64,000 bases of DNA from Chitinophagaceae bacterium UBA4407 (GTDB lineage: Bacteria > Bacteroidota > Bacteroidia > Chitinophagales > Chitinophagaceae), in assembly GCA_002390845.1 (NCBI GenBank), contig DGQT01000088.1, positions 22,522 through 86,521 on the forward strand, read 5' to 3'. The translations under genes were made by a program, and so were the position numbers. Of this stretch, positions 16,876-27,900 are shown one piece after another. Under the pieces are notes generated by a model. That model was not told the DNA's origin. It did no database searches and saw only the letters and a list, made by a program, of their open reading frames with translations. The first letter of the stretch is position 1. Each line of letters begins with the position of its first letter.

Positions 16876-19011
16876 TTATTTTATTAATGCTGATGCGGGG
16901 CCTGGATCGCCTTTTATATCTGTACCCACACGCTGCAGGTAAGCGATTAATGCAATAATCTCAGCATTGCTGCTTGTTTCAATTTTATCTTTTTTCAGGT
17001 TGTCTTTTATACCCTTCGCCTGTTTTTCGAGATCTGCGTTGGCAATCTTGTCATAGCCTTCAGGGTATGGAACACCGAGGGTTTGCATAGCCCTTATTTT
17101 AGCAGCCGTTAGTGATGTATCAATTTTATCATCCAGCAGCCATGGATAGTTAGGCATAATAGAACCAGGGCTCATGGTGCGTGGATCCAGCATGTGGTTG
17201 TAATGCCAGCTGTCTGGGTATTTTCCGCCTTCGCGGGCAAGATCCGGACCGGTGCGTTTACTGCCCCACTGGAAAGGATGATCGTACACAAACTCACCGG
17301 CTTTGCTGTACTCGCCATAGCGTGCAACTTCATCCCGGAAAGGACGGATCATTTGGGAATGACAGGTATAACAGCCTTCCCTGATGTAAATATCGCGGCC
17401 CTGCAATTCAAGCGGTGTGTATGGTTTTACTGACGCAATGGTAGGCACATTACTTTCCACAAGAAAAGTTGGAATAAGTTCTACCAAACCACCAATTGCT
17501 ACAGCAATTAAACTGAATACAAGCATTTGAACAGGCCTTCTTTCAATCCAGCGGTGCCAGTATTTTTCGCTCTCTGGTTTTATCACTTTTGAAAGCGGTG
17601 CAGCTTCTGCGGCTTCGTTGGCAACAAGACTTCCACTCTTAACTGTTTTATAGATATTGTATACCATAATGAACACGCCCACCAGGTAAAGCGTACCACC
17701 AACACTGCGTGCAACATCGAGAGGAAGTATGTGTGTTACGGTTTCCAGGAATTGGTAAGTCAGCGTGCCGTCGTTTGTAAAGCTCTTCCACATAAGGGCT
17801 TGTGTAAAACCTGCCCAATACATGGGAACAACATACAGCACTATACCAACCGTACCAATCCAGAAGTGCGTGTTAGCAAGCTTCTTTGAGTATAGTTGCG
17901 TATTAAATATTCGTGGTATAAGCCAGTAGAGAATACCAAAAGTTAAGAAGCCATTCCAGCCCAATGCACCTACATGCACGTGGGCAATAATCCAGTCTGT
18001 AAAGTGTGCAATGGCGTTTACATTTTTCAAACTTAACATGGGCCCTTCAAAGGTTGCCATACCATAGCAGGTAATAGCCACCACCATAAATTTGAGAATA
18101 GGATCTTCCCTTACTTTATCCCATGCGCCACGCAGTGTAAACAAACCATTGAGCATACCGCCCCAGCTTGGTGCAATAAGCATTACGCTGAAAACCACAC
18201 CAAGGTTTTGCGCCCAGTCGGGCAATGCTGTATAAAGCAAATGGTGCGGCCCGGCCCAGATATATAAAAATATCAATGCCCAGAAGTGAATGATGGAAAG
18301 CCTGTAACTATACACGGGCCTGTTGGCTGCTTTGGGCAGAAAGTAATACATAACACCCAGGTAAGGAGTGGTTAAAAAGAACGCCACCGCATTGTGCCCG
18401 TACCACCATTGCACCAGCGCATCCTGTACGCCTGCATACCAGCTGTAACTTTTAAAGAAAGAGAAAGGAAGCTCAAAGGAGTTTACAATATGCAGCATGG
18501 CAACCGTAATCCAGGTAGCAATATAAAACCAGATAGCAACGTACAAATGGCTCTCTCTTCGTTTGATAATGGTACCAAACATATTGATACCAAATATTAC
18601 CCAAACCACGGTGATGGCAATATCTACCGGCCATTCCAGCTCAGCATATTCTTTACCCGTTGTGTAGCCGGCCAGTAACGTAACGGCTGCTGTAACAATA
18701 ATGGCCTGCCAGCCCCAGAAATGTATTTTACTCAGCTTATCACTAAACATTCTTGCCTTGCACAGGCGCTGCAGCGAATAATAAACGCCCATAAAAATAC
18801 CGTTGCCTACAAATGCAAAAATCACCGCATTGGTGTGTACAGGCCTAAGCCTACCAAATGTAGTGGGGGCAAAGTCCATATTGGCTGCGGGATAAAATAT
18901 TTGAATAGATGCCAGCAAACCAGCCAGCATGCCCACTACGCCCCACAAAATTGTTGCGTAGGCAAACATTTTCACAATCTTGTTATCGTAATAAAATTTC
19001 TCTACCTGCAT
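16876..19011 (-). CDS. ccoNO: Fused cbb3-type oxidase subunits CcoN-CcoO
   Basis: 711 residues. Residues 1 to about 480 are CcoN, the catalytic haem-copper subunit: HTNAVIFAFVGNG, the QWWYGHNAVAFFLT copper-site helix, AGPHHLLYTALPDW, and the HVHVGALGWNGF haem ligands. From about residue 500 a single anchoring helix leads into CcoO, with the c-haem motif CYTCHSQMIRPFRDEV near residue 547. The fusion gives one polypeptide for high-affinity O2 reduction. It is the main gene of the cluster, 33 nt after ccoS. Confidence 0.96.
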   Translation of the reverse strand: MQVEKFYYDNKIVKMFAYATILWGVVGMLAGLLASIQIFYPAANMDFAPTTFGRLRPVHTNAVIFAFVGNGIFMGVYYSLQRLCKARMFSDKLSKIHFWGWQAIIVTAAVTLLAGYTTGKEYAELEWPVDIAITVVWVIFGINMFGTIIKRRESHLYVAIWFYIATWITVAMLHIVNSFELPFSFFKSYSWYAGVQDALVQWWYGHNAVAFFLTTPYLGVMYYFLPKAANRPVYSYRLSIIHFWALIFLYIWAGPHHLLYTALPDWAQNLGVVFSVMLIAPSWGGMLNGLFTLRGAWDKVREDPILKFMVVAITCYGMATFEGPMLSLKNVNAIAHFTDWIIAHVHVGALGWNGFLTFGILYWLIPRIFNTQLYSKKLANTHFWIGTVGIVLYVVPMYWAGFTQALMWKSFTNDGTLTYQFLETVTHILPLDVARSVGGTLYLVGVFIMVYNIYKTVKSGSLVANEAAEAAPLSKVIKPESEKYWHRWIERRPVQMLVFSLIAVAIGGLVELIPTFLVESNVPTIASVKPYTPLELQGRDIYIREGCYTCHSQMIRPFRDEVARYGEYSKAGEFVYDHPFQWGSKRTGPDLAREGGKYPDSWHYNHMLDPRTMSPGSIMPNYPWLLDDKIDTSLTAAKIRAMQTLGVPYPEGYDKIANADLEKQAKGIKDNLKKDKIETSSNAEIIALIAYLQRVGTDIKGDPGPASALIK

Positions 19012-19044
19012 AGAATTTTAGTTTTGGAATTTATATTGCCTGTG

Positions 19045-19275
19045 TTAAGGTTGGTGAATTTTTATTTTATTTGTTAATACCGAAATGCCAGATGCAGCAG
19101 GGATTTTTGGGGGCGATGCTTCTTTTTCTTTTGGCGTTGCATCGTCAAAAAGCATGCGCATTGGCGGGCTTACTTCATCATCATACTGTCCGCTTTTTAC
19201 GCTCCATAAAAAAGCCACAAGAAAAATGGCGGCTATGGTAATGCTTGCTATCAGTAAAAGAATCAGTACACTCAT
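19045..19275 (-). CDS. ccoS: cbb3 oxidase maturation protein CcoS
   Basis: A 76-residue single-span protein starting MSVLILLLIASITIAAIFLVAFLW, followed by SGQYDDEVSPPMRMLFDD. This is the typical CcoS ending, in which the DD motif follows a pair of prolines. CcoS is required for haem and copper insertion into CcoN. The ATG at 19275 is chosen because upstream extension would need a TTG start and the family begins at this Met. Confidence 0.92.
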   Translation of the reverse strand: MSVLILLLIASITIAAIFLVAFLWSVKSGQYDDEVSPPMRMLFDDATPKEKEASPPKIPAASGISVLTNKIKIHQP

Positions 19276-19389
19276 AACTTGTTTTAAAGGCAACAAAAGT
19301 AGAGCACCAAAAAAACGCAGTCAATGATACTACTCAAGAAAGAACCTGATTAAAATCATGTTTTTGTATTTGCAAGATGTAAATGGGAA

Positions 19390-20136
19390 TTTTTGGATCC
19401 GGGCAGAAGTATATGCCTGAGACATTTGTTGCGTCGCACTCTTGTACATTCAGATATTTTATGGAGCTTTTACCGAAGCAAAGATTGAAGCGGAGTGGTA
19501 AAGGTGAATTGAAATATTTGCAAGCTGCTGCCAAATGCCAACAGCGGCTGAAATCGCCAAAATATTGAAATACTTGTCAACTTTTTAATTGCACGCTGAT
19601 TTTTGGATTAAGTTCAGTCAGTAAACGTATAAAACCAGATTCGTCTTTTGGTGAAATAACCGCATTTCCGGTGTCATTAAAACAAATTAGAAGCCTTTTT
19701 ACCGAAAAAGCCGGTGCGCTAAAAATATCAGTGACCTTAGTGATGGTTTTAATGGTATCAACAGTTATTGACTGGTGATAAAAAATGCTGCATTTAATTA
19801 TTAGGATTCTTTCCTTTATGGTATAGGAAGTTGAAGCATACAAATGAATAAAAAACAAAACCACGACCAGGGTTAAAATAAACCCAGCCCAGTTTTTTTC
19901 GTAAGCTGCTAATATGATTAAACCAACAAGTATAATTGAAATAGGAAATAAAAGTTCGGGTCCAATTCTCGATTTGAAAATCTTCATACCAATAAATTTT
20001 TATGAAAGAAAATATTTACCTTATCTGCAGTCTGCATTGAATACCATACGCTCAAGCTCTCACAACTTCCAACAGTACACGAGTGCGACGCAAGAGGTGA
20101 TGCCATGAAATATCTATTGCCGGGTTCAAAAAAATA
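19390..20136. mobile_element. L-R repeat pair enclosing a PH-domain gene within the cco cluster
   Basis: Left core TTGCGTCGCACTCTTGTAC (19429-19447); right core GTACACGAGTGCGACGCAA (20075-20093), one mismatch from a perfect inverted pair. Outer ends are TTTTTGGATCCGGGC and GCCGGGTTCAAAAAAATA. The only gene enclosed is 19577-19987. The element lies between ccoI and ccoS. Confidence 0.65.
19577..19987 (-). CDS. Membrane-anchored bacterial PH-domain protein
   Basis: 136 residues. Two membrane helices (LFPISIILVGLIILAAY and WAGFILTLVVVLFFIHLYA) are followed by a small beta-rich domain (TSYTIKERILIIKCSIF..ITVDTIKTITKV...SVKRLLICFNDTGNAVISPKDESGFIRLLTELNP) that matches the bacterial PH-like pattern of PF06713. 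No link to cbb3 assembly is known. It is the sole cargo of a repeat pair inserted between ccoI and ccoS. Confidence 0.7.
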   Translation of the reverse strand: MKIFKSRIGPELLFPISIILVGLIILAAYEKNWAGFILTLVVVLFFIHLYASTSYTIKERILIIKCSIFYHQSITVDTIKTITKVTDIFSAPAFSVKRLLICFNDTGNAVISPKDESGFIRLLTELNPKISVQLKS

Positions 20137-20139
20137 TCC

Positions 20140-22545
20140 CTATTTCAGCTTCATACGCCATGCAGAGAAATTGGTAAACCCAAATGTGATCAGCACAATA
20201 CTGATGCTGCTGCAAGGCATGAGTATAGCGGCAATCATGGGTGAGAGTGCGCCGGTTACTGCGAAATAAATACCAATAAAATTGTAGAGTATTGATATTA
20301 TAAATGCTGCCAGTACAATTCTTTTATTGGCCTTACATAAACGTATAAATGTATAAAGCAGGGTAAGCGAACCCGCTTCGAGAATAGCATCGCTGGCGGG
20401 TGTAAAATTGTTGGTATCTTCTGTAATGGCAATGCCTGCATCGGCCTGTTTTAAAGCACCCGCATCGTTTAATCCATCACCAATCATGATCACTTTTTTG
20501 CCTTGCTGCTGCAGCCTTTTAATAAAGTGGAGTTTATCTTCCGGCATTTGGTGAAAGCGGATATCTGCCTCATTACCCATCAATTTAGTGAGGTTATTTC
20601 TTTCTCCCTCATTATCACCACTGAGCACAATAAGCTGGTATTTATTTTTTAATTTATTGATGAGCCCTTCCAGGTTATTACGATAATGATTTTGGAATGT
20701 AAACCTGCCAAGCAGCTTGCCTTGCAGCGAAACATACACAGCCGTTTCAAAGTTGTGCAAAATAGTTTTTGAACTGGTTATATAAGCAAGGGAACCCAAT
20801 GCAATAAAATCATCTTCTACTAACCCTTCAATACCAAAGCCGGACACTTCTTTAAATGTGTTTACCTGCAAATGATTTCCTTCGCCTGCCCAGTTTGCAA
20901 TAGCCCTGCTCATAGGGTGCGCCGATTGACGGGCCAGGGCTCCGATCTTAATTTTAAGATCATTACTTAACGGCTGGCCATCGAAAAAAATATCCGGGTA
21001 ATTGCCATTGGTCAATGTTCCTGTTTTATCAAAAACAATCACATTTGCAGAAGCAAGTTCTTCTATTGTTTGTGCATTGCGCAGGTAAAATTGATTTCGG
21101 CTTAATACGCGCAAAACATTGCCATTGGTAAACGTATTGCTCAACAGCAAAGCGCAGGGACACGCTACAATAAGCACTGCTGTAACTGCATTCCACATAA
21201 CTGCAGCATCGTGATTGAACCAGTAAATACCCGCAATAAATGATACGGATAAAACCATCCATGTAAAGTAGCGGCTAAGCAGGTGCACGAAAGATTTCTC
21301 ATTGTACTGCTTGTCTTTTTTTAATTCATCTTTATTCCATAAGCCTGTAAGATAACTCTGCGATACTTCTTTAATAACCAGTATCTCTATATTACCGCCC
21401 ACTTGTTTGCCGCCTGCATAAACTATTTCACCTATTTCTTTTTGTATTGGCACACTTTCCCCGGTAACAAAGCTGTAATCTATTAGTGATTTACCACGGG
21501 TAATAATGCCATCGGCAGGTATCAGTTCTTCGTTGTGAATAAGAAGTGTATCGTTTAACTGTATTGCCGGTAACGCAATGGGTTCTTCTTCATTTTGTTT
21601 GGTTATTCTTGTAACAGCTATGGGAAAATACGCAGTAAAATCACGCTCAAAACTTAGCTGTTCGTAGGTTTTATTTTGAAGCACCCTGCCAACAAGCATA
21701 AAGAAAACGATACCGCTCATACTATCAAGATAGCCGCTGCCAGTACCCGAAAAAATTTCGTAAAGGCTTCTTATGAATGTTACGAATATGGCCAGTACAA
21801 TGGGAGCATCAATATTTAAAAAACCATGCTTTAAGCTTTTCCACGCACTGTTGTAAAACTCTGTTGCACTGTAAAAAAATACAGGCAAACTTAAGATAAT
21901 GCTGATGGTGCGAAATACAAACTGAAGCTGCTGTTCGTTACTGCTAAGCCCAAAGTAATCGGGGAAACTGAGCATCATAATATTGGCAAAGCAAAACCCG
22001 GCTATACCAAGTTTATAGGTTTTAGATTTATCAACAAAAGTCTTGCGCTCAGACAAATTTTTTAAGCTGATATAAGGCTCATACCCGATACTGGTGAGCA
22101 ATTCAGCTACTTTTCGCAATGAAGTTACATTATGATTAAAAATTACGGTTGCTTCCTTTTTTGCGAAGTTTATTTTACTGGTAATAATGCCTTCATCAAG
22201 GCGGTGCAGGTTTTCAAGCAGCCACAAACAACTGCTGCAATGCATCTGGGGAAGATAAAAAGTTACATGTGTTTGTGTTGCATCTTTAAAAGAAATAAGC
22301 GGTTGCGCAATGGCCTCTTCATCGAGAAAGGCAAACTTATTTTCACGCACTTTTATTTTGCGGCTAAGGCCGGGGTTTTGCGAAATACTGTAATAATCGC
22401 ACAACCCGTTTTGGTTTAAAATTTCGTACACCATCCTGCAGCCATCGCAGCAAAAATTTTTACCCATTTTGCGTACCGGGTGTTTGCCGCAATCATCTCC
22501 GCAGTGAAAACATTTTACAGAAGTTTCATAATTCTGAACCTGCAT
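20140..22545 (-). CDS. ccoI: cbb3-associated copper-exporting P-type ATPase CcoI (FixI)
   Basis: 801 residues. A Cys-rich N-terminus (CFHCGDDCGKH...FCCDGCRMVYEIL) precedes a heavy-metal-associated domain with MHCSSC near residue 100. Eight membrane helices follow, with the CPC ion site (VACPCALLLS) near 461, the phosphorylation site DKTGTLTNG near 505, HPMSRAI and GDGLNDAGAL. This P1B-type ATPase supplies copper for oxidase assembly. It is the first gene of the cluster; its distance to ccoS (865 nt) is filled by a loaded repeat element. Confidence 0.95.
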   Translation of the reverse strand: MQVQNYETSVKCFHCGDDCGKHPVRKMGKNFCCDGCRMVYEILNQNGLCDYYSISQNPGLSRKIKVRENKFAFLDEEAIAQPLISFKDATQTHVTFYLPQMHCSSCLWLLENLHRLDEGIITSKINFAKKEATVIFNHNVTSLRKVAELLTSIGYEPYISLKNLSERKTFVDKSKTYKLGIAGFCFANIMMLSFPDYFGLSSNEQQLQFVFRTISIILSLPVFFYSATEFYNSAWKSLKHGFLNIDAPIVLAIFVTFIRSLYEIFSGTGSGYLDSMSGIVFFMLVGRVLQNKTYEQLSFERDFTAYFPIAVTRITKQNEEEPIALPAIQLNDTLLIHNEELIPADGIITRGKSLIDYSFVTGESVPIQKEIGEIVYAGGKQVGGNIEILVIKEVSQSYLTGLWNKDELKKDKQYNEKSFVHLLSRYFTWMVLSVSFIAGIYWFNHDAAVMWNAVTAVLIVACPCALLLSNTFTNGNVLRVLSRNQFYLRNAQTIEELASANVIVFDKTGTLTNGNYPDIFFDGQPLSNDLKIKIGALARQSAHPMSRAIANWAGEGNHLQVNTFKEVSGFGIEGLVEDDFIALGSLAYITSSKTILHNFETAVYVSLQGKLLGRFTFQNHYRNNLEGLINKLKNKYQLIVLSGDNEGERNNLTKLMGNEADIRFHQMPEDKLHFIKRLQQQGKKVIMIGDGLNDAGALKQADAGIAITEDTNNFTPASDAILEAGSLTLLYTFIRLCKANKRIVLAAFIISILYNFIGIYFAVTGALSPMIAAILMPCSSISIVLITFGFTNFSAWRMKLK

Positions 22546-22655
22546 ACCTTTTTATGTTTTGCTGAACACAAATATTTTGTTGCAAAATTACCGTGAATAA
22601 AAAAGCTGATAACTGATATTCGTCATGTTTTGAAACCCCTTTAAAAGTCCTGAGA

Positions 22656-22896
22656 ATATTTTGGAGCCGGCCAACAGGTTATGAATTGGCTTTACTTGCG
22701 TCGCACACTTGAGCGGCTGGATTGGAGATTGGGCTTTTACCAAAGCAATAATGGAAGTGAAACTTTGTGGTTGTTAACCAATATCAATCCGCTTCAATCT
22801 ACGCTGCGGTAAAACCCAATATACAATCCAACAGCACAAGTGTGCGACGCAACAGCCGATACCATGAAATACAAAAGCAGGGCTCAAAAAAAAATA
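22656..22896. repeat. Empty L-R repeat element upstream of ccoI
   Basis: Left core TTGCGTCGCACACTTG (22696) and right core GCACAAGTGTGCGACGCAA (22834-22852). The inner flanks are also complementary (GATTGGGCTTTTACC near the left, GGTAAAACCCAATA near the right), giving a nested long hairpin. No gene lies in 22546-22900. Confidence 0.85.
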
Positions 22897-22900
22897 TCTT

Positions 22901-24607
22901 TCAATATCTCCATGAAGTAAGATCAGCGCCCTTTGGTGCCCTTGATTTTACTTCTTCTGCCCATTTGGGTATGAACATTTGATTGTAGTGTAACCGGCTT
23001 AAATAATTAGGCTGTGTATGATCGCCGTTCCAGCAATGTTCAGCACGGTCGCCATAATCAACTTCGCAGCCACAGTTGGGGTTTTGCAGTTTCTTCAACA
23101 CATCTTCTGCTGAATACACTGCATCGTTGAGATAATACGTATCCATGTCGCCAACATAAATATGCATTTTTCCTTTAAGCTTATTCCCGATTTTTGGCCA
23201 GTCTCTTTGTATGATGTTGGTAAGATCGTAATGTTCTTTCCAGTAAGCGGCAACAGATGAATCTATGGCGCCTGTGTATTTATCAAAGATCCTTTTAGGG
23301 TAACCATCTTCTGCCATTGGCGAGAATACGGCTTCCCAAATATCGAACTGCTCGCCACTGCGGCTGTTGGTACCAAGTGCCAGTTCGCGCTGGTTAAGAT
23401 CAGGTATCATAGTACTTACATGACCAAGATAATTACGCTCACCAGGTCTGGGTGTTTTTCTAAAATCACTTTCTACATAATAAGCATTTTTGTTGTTGTA
23501 AAGATCAATGGTAGTATAGTTGTGAAAGTCAATAGGGTCGGGACATGCAGCATAACACCCATTGTATTCATCAGGATAAAAAACCTGGGCAGCCAATGCT
23601 TCCCAACCGCCTGTTGAACCACCATACATAAACCTTGCCCATCCCTGGCCAATACCACGAAAACGTTTTTCAATTTCAGGGATTAGTTCATACGTTATCG
23701 CATCGCCGTAAGGTCCAAGGTTTGCAGAATTAACTGCGTACGAATCATCGTAATAAGGATTTGCATGTTGTATTTCTACTACCAATACACGCGGAAAGTT
23801 TGGCCCTGTCCATTGCTTGTAAAATTTATAATCCTCCTGCTGCACAATTTTATTGTAGCCTGATATGCGAAACCGTTCACTGGTATCAGGTTTCAGATTT
23901 TCATCTGGTGGTATGGTTCTGAAATCGCTGATGTCTTCAGGAAAATGTCCATGAAATATTGCAACAGGGTAATGCACTTTTGGATGTTCATCAAAACCTT
24001 CGGGCAACAAAATATGTGCACCTAAATAAACAGGTCTTCCCCAAAAAGCACTGAGCAGTTTGCTTTGAATTTTTATATGCTTTACATACTTCGTGTCTTC
24101 CGGTTCTTTGATGGGTGGAATAATCTTATCAATTACCAAATGAATTTCATTAGAAGTTTTAGGATCAAAATGAATCTTTACCGGTGTTGAATAAATATTA
24201 CCTGGTGCAATATTCCAATGCTGCCCTTCGCCCCTGTCCATCGGCAGTTTTACTGTTTGCCCGGTTTGCAAATGAAATGTTTCATATTTATGCAGCAGCA
24301 CCTGCACATAATAATCACCGGCAGGCACCTCTTTTAATCTTTCGATTGGGTAGCCGAATGCATGCACATCAATCAACGCATCACCTGTGGGTGACCATTG
24401 ATCAACATTAACTCCAAACACCAGTTGTGTTTGAGCGCCATCATTTACCTGGAAACGCGGCTCTGCATTGTCATTCTTTGAAAGAAGTAATAACAACCTT
24501 CCATCAAGTGTAGGCTGTTTCAGGGAACCTGCAATACTTATCCTGAATGTTTGCGCATTTGCGATAAGCGCAGAAAGAAATGTAAGCAGTAATAATAACT
24601 TTCTCAT
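22901..24607 (-). CDS. Secreted esterase-like alpha/beta hydrolase
   Basis: 568 residues with a signal peptide (MRKLLLLLTFLSALIANAQ). The C-terminal half resembles the putative-esterase/enterochelin-esterase group: a strand HYPVAIFHGHFPED, the nucleophile elbow MYGGSTGGWEALAAQVFYPDEYNG (Ser in GGSTGG) and a late HCWNGDH that could give the catalytic His. The N-terminal 200 residues look like a beta-sandwich. The natural substrate is not clear; acyl esters on carbohydrates are plausible given nearby GH2 and ThuA genes. Confidence 0.75.
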   Translation of the reverse strand: MRKLLLLLTFLSALIANAQTFRISIAGSLKQPTLDGRLLLLLSKNDNAEPRFQVNDGAQTQLVFGVNVDQWSPTGDALIDVHAFGYPIERLKEVPAGDYYVQVLLHKYETFHLQTGQTVKLPMDRGEGQHWNIAPGNIYSTPVKIHFDPKTSNEIHLVIDKIIPPIKEPEDTKYVKHIKIQSKLLSAFWGRPVYLGAHILLPEGFDEHPKVHYPVAIFHGHFPEDISDFRTIPPDENLKPDTSERFRISGYNKIVQQEDYKFYKQWTGPNFPRVLVVEIQHANPYYDDSYAVNSANLGPYGDAITYELIPEIEKRFRGIGQGWARFMYGGSTGGWEALAAQVFYPDEYNGCYAACPDPIDFHNYTTIDLYNNKNAYYVESDFRKTPRPGERNYLGHVSTMIPDLNQRELALGTNSRSGEQFDIWEAVFSPMAEDGYPKRIFDKYTGAIDSSVAAYWKEHYDLTNIIQRDWPKIGNKLKGKMHIYVGDMDTYYLNDAVYSAEDVLKKLQNPNCGCEVDYGDRAEHCWNGDHTQPNYLSRLHYNQMFIPKWAEEVKSRAPKGADLTSWRY

Positions 24608-24922
24608 GTTGGTTAATTAATGCTATAAATATACTCATCAAAACCAGATTAAAGTCCTGTTAATGCAATGTGTTTGTAATATGTTTCAGGATTTTTATGA
24701 ACCTGGCTACATTATTTCATAGCATCTTCGTTGTGTCACTCACTTGTACGTTCGGATATTTTATTGAGCTTTTCTTGAAGCGGGGATTGGAGCAAAGGCT
24801 GTCGGCTGGGATGCCAACAGTGTAAACAATCCTCACTATTGACAAGCTTTTTGCACAGTTGTTAATAACAAAATTAACCTTCCGCCGCTTTTATTTATAT
24901 TCATTGCTATTAATTGAAAAGT

Positions 24923-27900
24923 ATGAATAATTACCAGCTTAATTGGGATGGGTTTGATTGGGGACAGTTTCAAAGACTATGTATCCTCATAGCTGAATAT
25001 AAATTCCCTGAATGCGATTTTCAAGAATATCTCAAACAAGGTCATAAGCAGGATGGTACTGATTTGCATAGTTTTGATTACAAAAATGGAACACTCTTAA
25101 ATGTACAATGCAAACGACTTAAGAAATTATCAGAAACTGACTTAAAAGAAATCATTCGCGAGTTTACTAATAACGACCTCGTTAAGAAAACCAGTTATTT
25201 TATATTGGCTACAAGTGTAGACACGAACACTCCAAGCCTTACAAAAGCAATAGTAAAAAATAAAGAGGATTTGCTAAATAATCAGAAAATCCAATTTCAT
25301 TGTTGGGGTAAGTTAGAGATTGAGAAGTATTTAAAAGAGAATTGGGGGATAGTATACACTTACTTTGGTAAAGAAGCTGCGGATGCTTTTTGTTACCCTC
25401 AATTAAAAGAAAGTTCTTTTAAAAACTTACACCCAATACCAGACTATATTCCTCGAAAAATCTTTCGGAGCAATATCAAAAATGATCAAATATTTGGTTG
25501 GTATTTCGACACAAAGCAACTTGAAAACTTAATTGAACTTATAGCGAATGATAGAGTTATAAGTAAAAGAATTTGCATTATCGGGGATGCATATCAAGGA
25601 AAGAGTAGCTACTTAAAACATACAGCTTTTTCATTAAAGAGCCATAGTCTTAGACTGCATCCGCTACTAATAGAAATAAAGGATGTGAATATTGTTTCAA
25701 TAGAAGAAATTCTTGAAAGAAACTTTGGTCAGTGGAAAAGCATTCCTTTAAAAGACATAGTAATTTTCATAGACGGTTTAGATGAAGCACCTACTGATAA
25801 GTTCAGAGAAATGGTTAAACATATAAATCAATTTGCTAAAAGCACCCCTTCTGCAAATATTGTATTATCTTGTCGAAAACAGTTTTATAACCAGCTTGGG
25901 GTTAAAGAAGAACTTGAACAATTTCAACTCTTTGAATTGTATAGAATTCAAGAAGATGAAAGAAATGATTACCTCAAAAGAACTTTAAAGGGAAGCATTC
26001 CAGCTTTCTTGTCTTTAGTAAGAAAAGCCGATGTTATTGGCTTTCTAGAGCATCCTTTCTATCTTGTTAACCTTATTGAAGAATACAATCAATCTCAACA
26101 AATACCCAATAGCAAAATCGGAGTTATTGAATTATTTATAAAGAAAGCCTACGAGAATTCTCTTATACGTAGAATAAGGAATGGGCAAATTATAGAAGAT
26201 GAGTTACCCAAGTTTAAACAAGTTATTTCTCATTTTGCTCTTGCTCTGCAATTCGCCGGAGTAAATGCATTCAAATATGAGGAAGTTCTAGAAATTTTCA
26301 ATTCTAATGAAAGAGAATTGCTAAGACACAACTCAGTGGTTCATATTAGTGACGGCTCTTGGAGTTTCGTTAATGCAATGTTTCAAGAATATTTTGCAGC
26401 TTTAGTTCTTTCAAATCTACCCTTCAATCAAATAGTTGGTTATGTTACAATAGGTACTAAATTTAAAAAGATTAAAGAGAAGTGGGTACAAACAATATCA
26501 TCGTTACTTTCTATTCTTCCTTCAAAAAGTACCTTATTCAATCAAGTCCTTGATTTAATAGAACAAGATAATATTGAACTTCTTTTTCAGGCAGATACTT
26601 CAAAATTCGATGCCAAGTTTAAAGATAATCTACTAAAAAAGTTAATTGAAAAATGTATACAGACCAACACACGTACCGGTATCGTTTACGAAAATACAAT
26701 TGGAGATTTCATAGACGGAGTTAAACCTGCTATTACTTATTTAATAACTTGCCTAAAGCGTAAAGATATTACCGAACACATCAAAGAAGTCTGTGTCCGT
26801 ATTTTAAGGTCGATGCATTTGCCAAATTCCTTCGACAAAGAAATCCTTGAAATCGTTGTGCATGAAATTGAAAATTCATCAAACCCATATTTCGCAGGTC
26901 AATTAATACAACTTTTGACAGCTCGAAAATTAGGCGATGAACATCTATTAGATAAGCTTATTACTTACTTTCCAAATAAACACGAATATAGGGATGATGT
27001 TTATGAATTAATAACTACCCTCAATCTACAAGAGCATTATTATGATTATGCTTTGCAAGGAATACCTTTCCTTCTTCTTCATAACAAAGGAATTAGCCAT
27101 CATGGCTCCTCAACAAGCTTAGAAGAATTGTTTCTCTCTACAAATTCGAGAGCAAATTTTTGGAAGCTTTTTAAGAAAATGCAAGATACAGAATGGTTGG
27201 AGTTTTATCAGCACAGAACTGCGACCACTAAGGACTTCATTACAAGGCTATTTGATAAATGTATAGAATTCCATAAAACTGACCCTTTAATTATACTTCC
27301 TGTTACATCTTACATAGAGGCTATAGGTAAGCAATATTTAAGATCTGAATTTGGGGACATTGATCGCTTTTTAGATGAAACTAATACTCATAAAATAGTT
27401 GTCAGATTATTAATAAATAAGATTTTTGAAGATAACAATTGGGAAATTGGTGCAATAATTACAGCAGACTCTTATGATTATATTCTGTTTGAATTCGAAG
27501 AAGCTAACAGAAGCATGAAAGGGCTAAAAAATTGTTTGAGTGGTCTTAGGTATAAAAGAAAAGACGAGATCCATAATCAGTTTCAACAATTATGCGATGA
27601 TGCAACTGAAGAAATGATATCTGATAAAACACATTGGGCCGACCAAGAAGAGTACCTTAAGTTGGAAAAGCAAAGAAAGGAAAATGATAAAAAGTATATT
27701 TTATCAGTAGAAAGTTTCAGAGAAGGTGTTGTCAAATATTTTGATGCTTATGGAAAAAAAACAATTCCCGATGATGATTTATATGTGGACACAAGTGATA
27801 GACTTGAACGAAAGCAATTTGATTCACAATTCGTTTTTCGCTTTTTAATTAACTGGAGAAGAAACAAAACGAATGTTCATTTAAAAAACTGTTTGAAATG

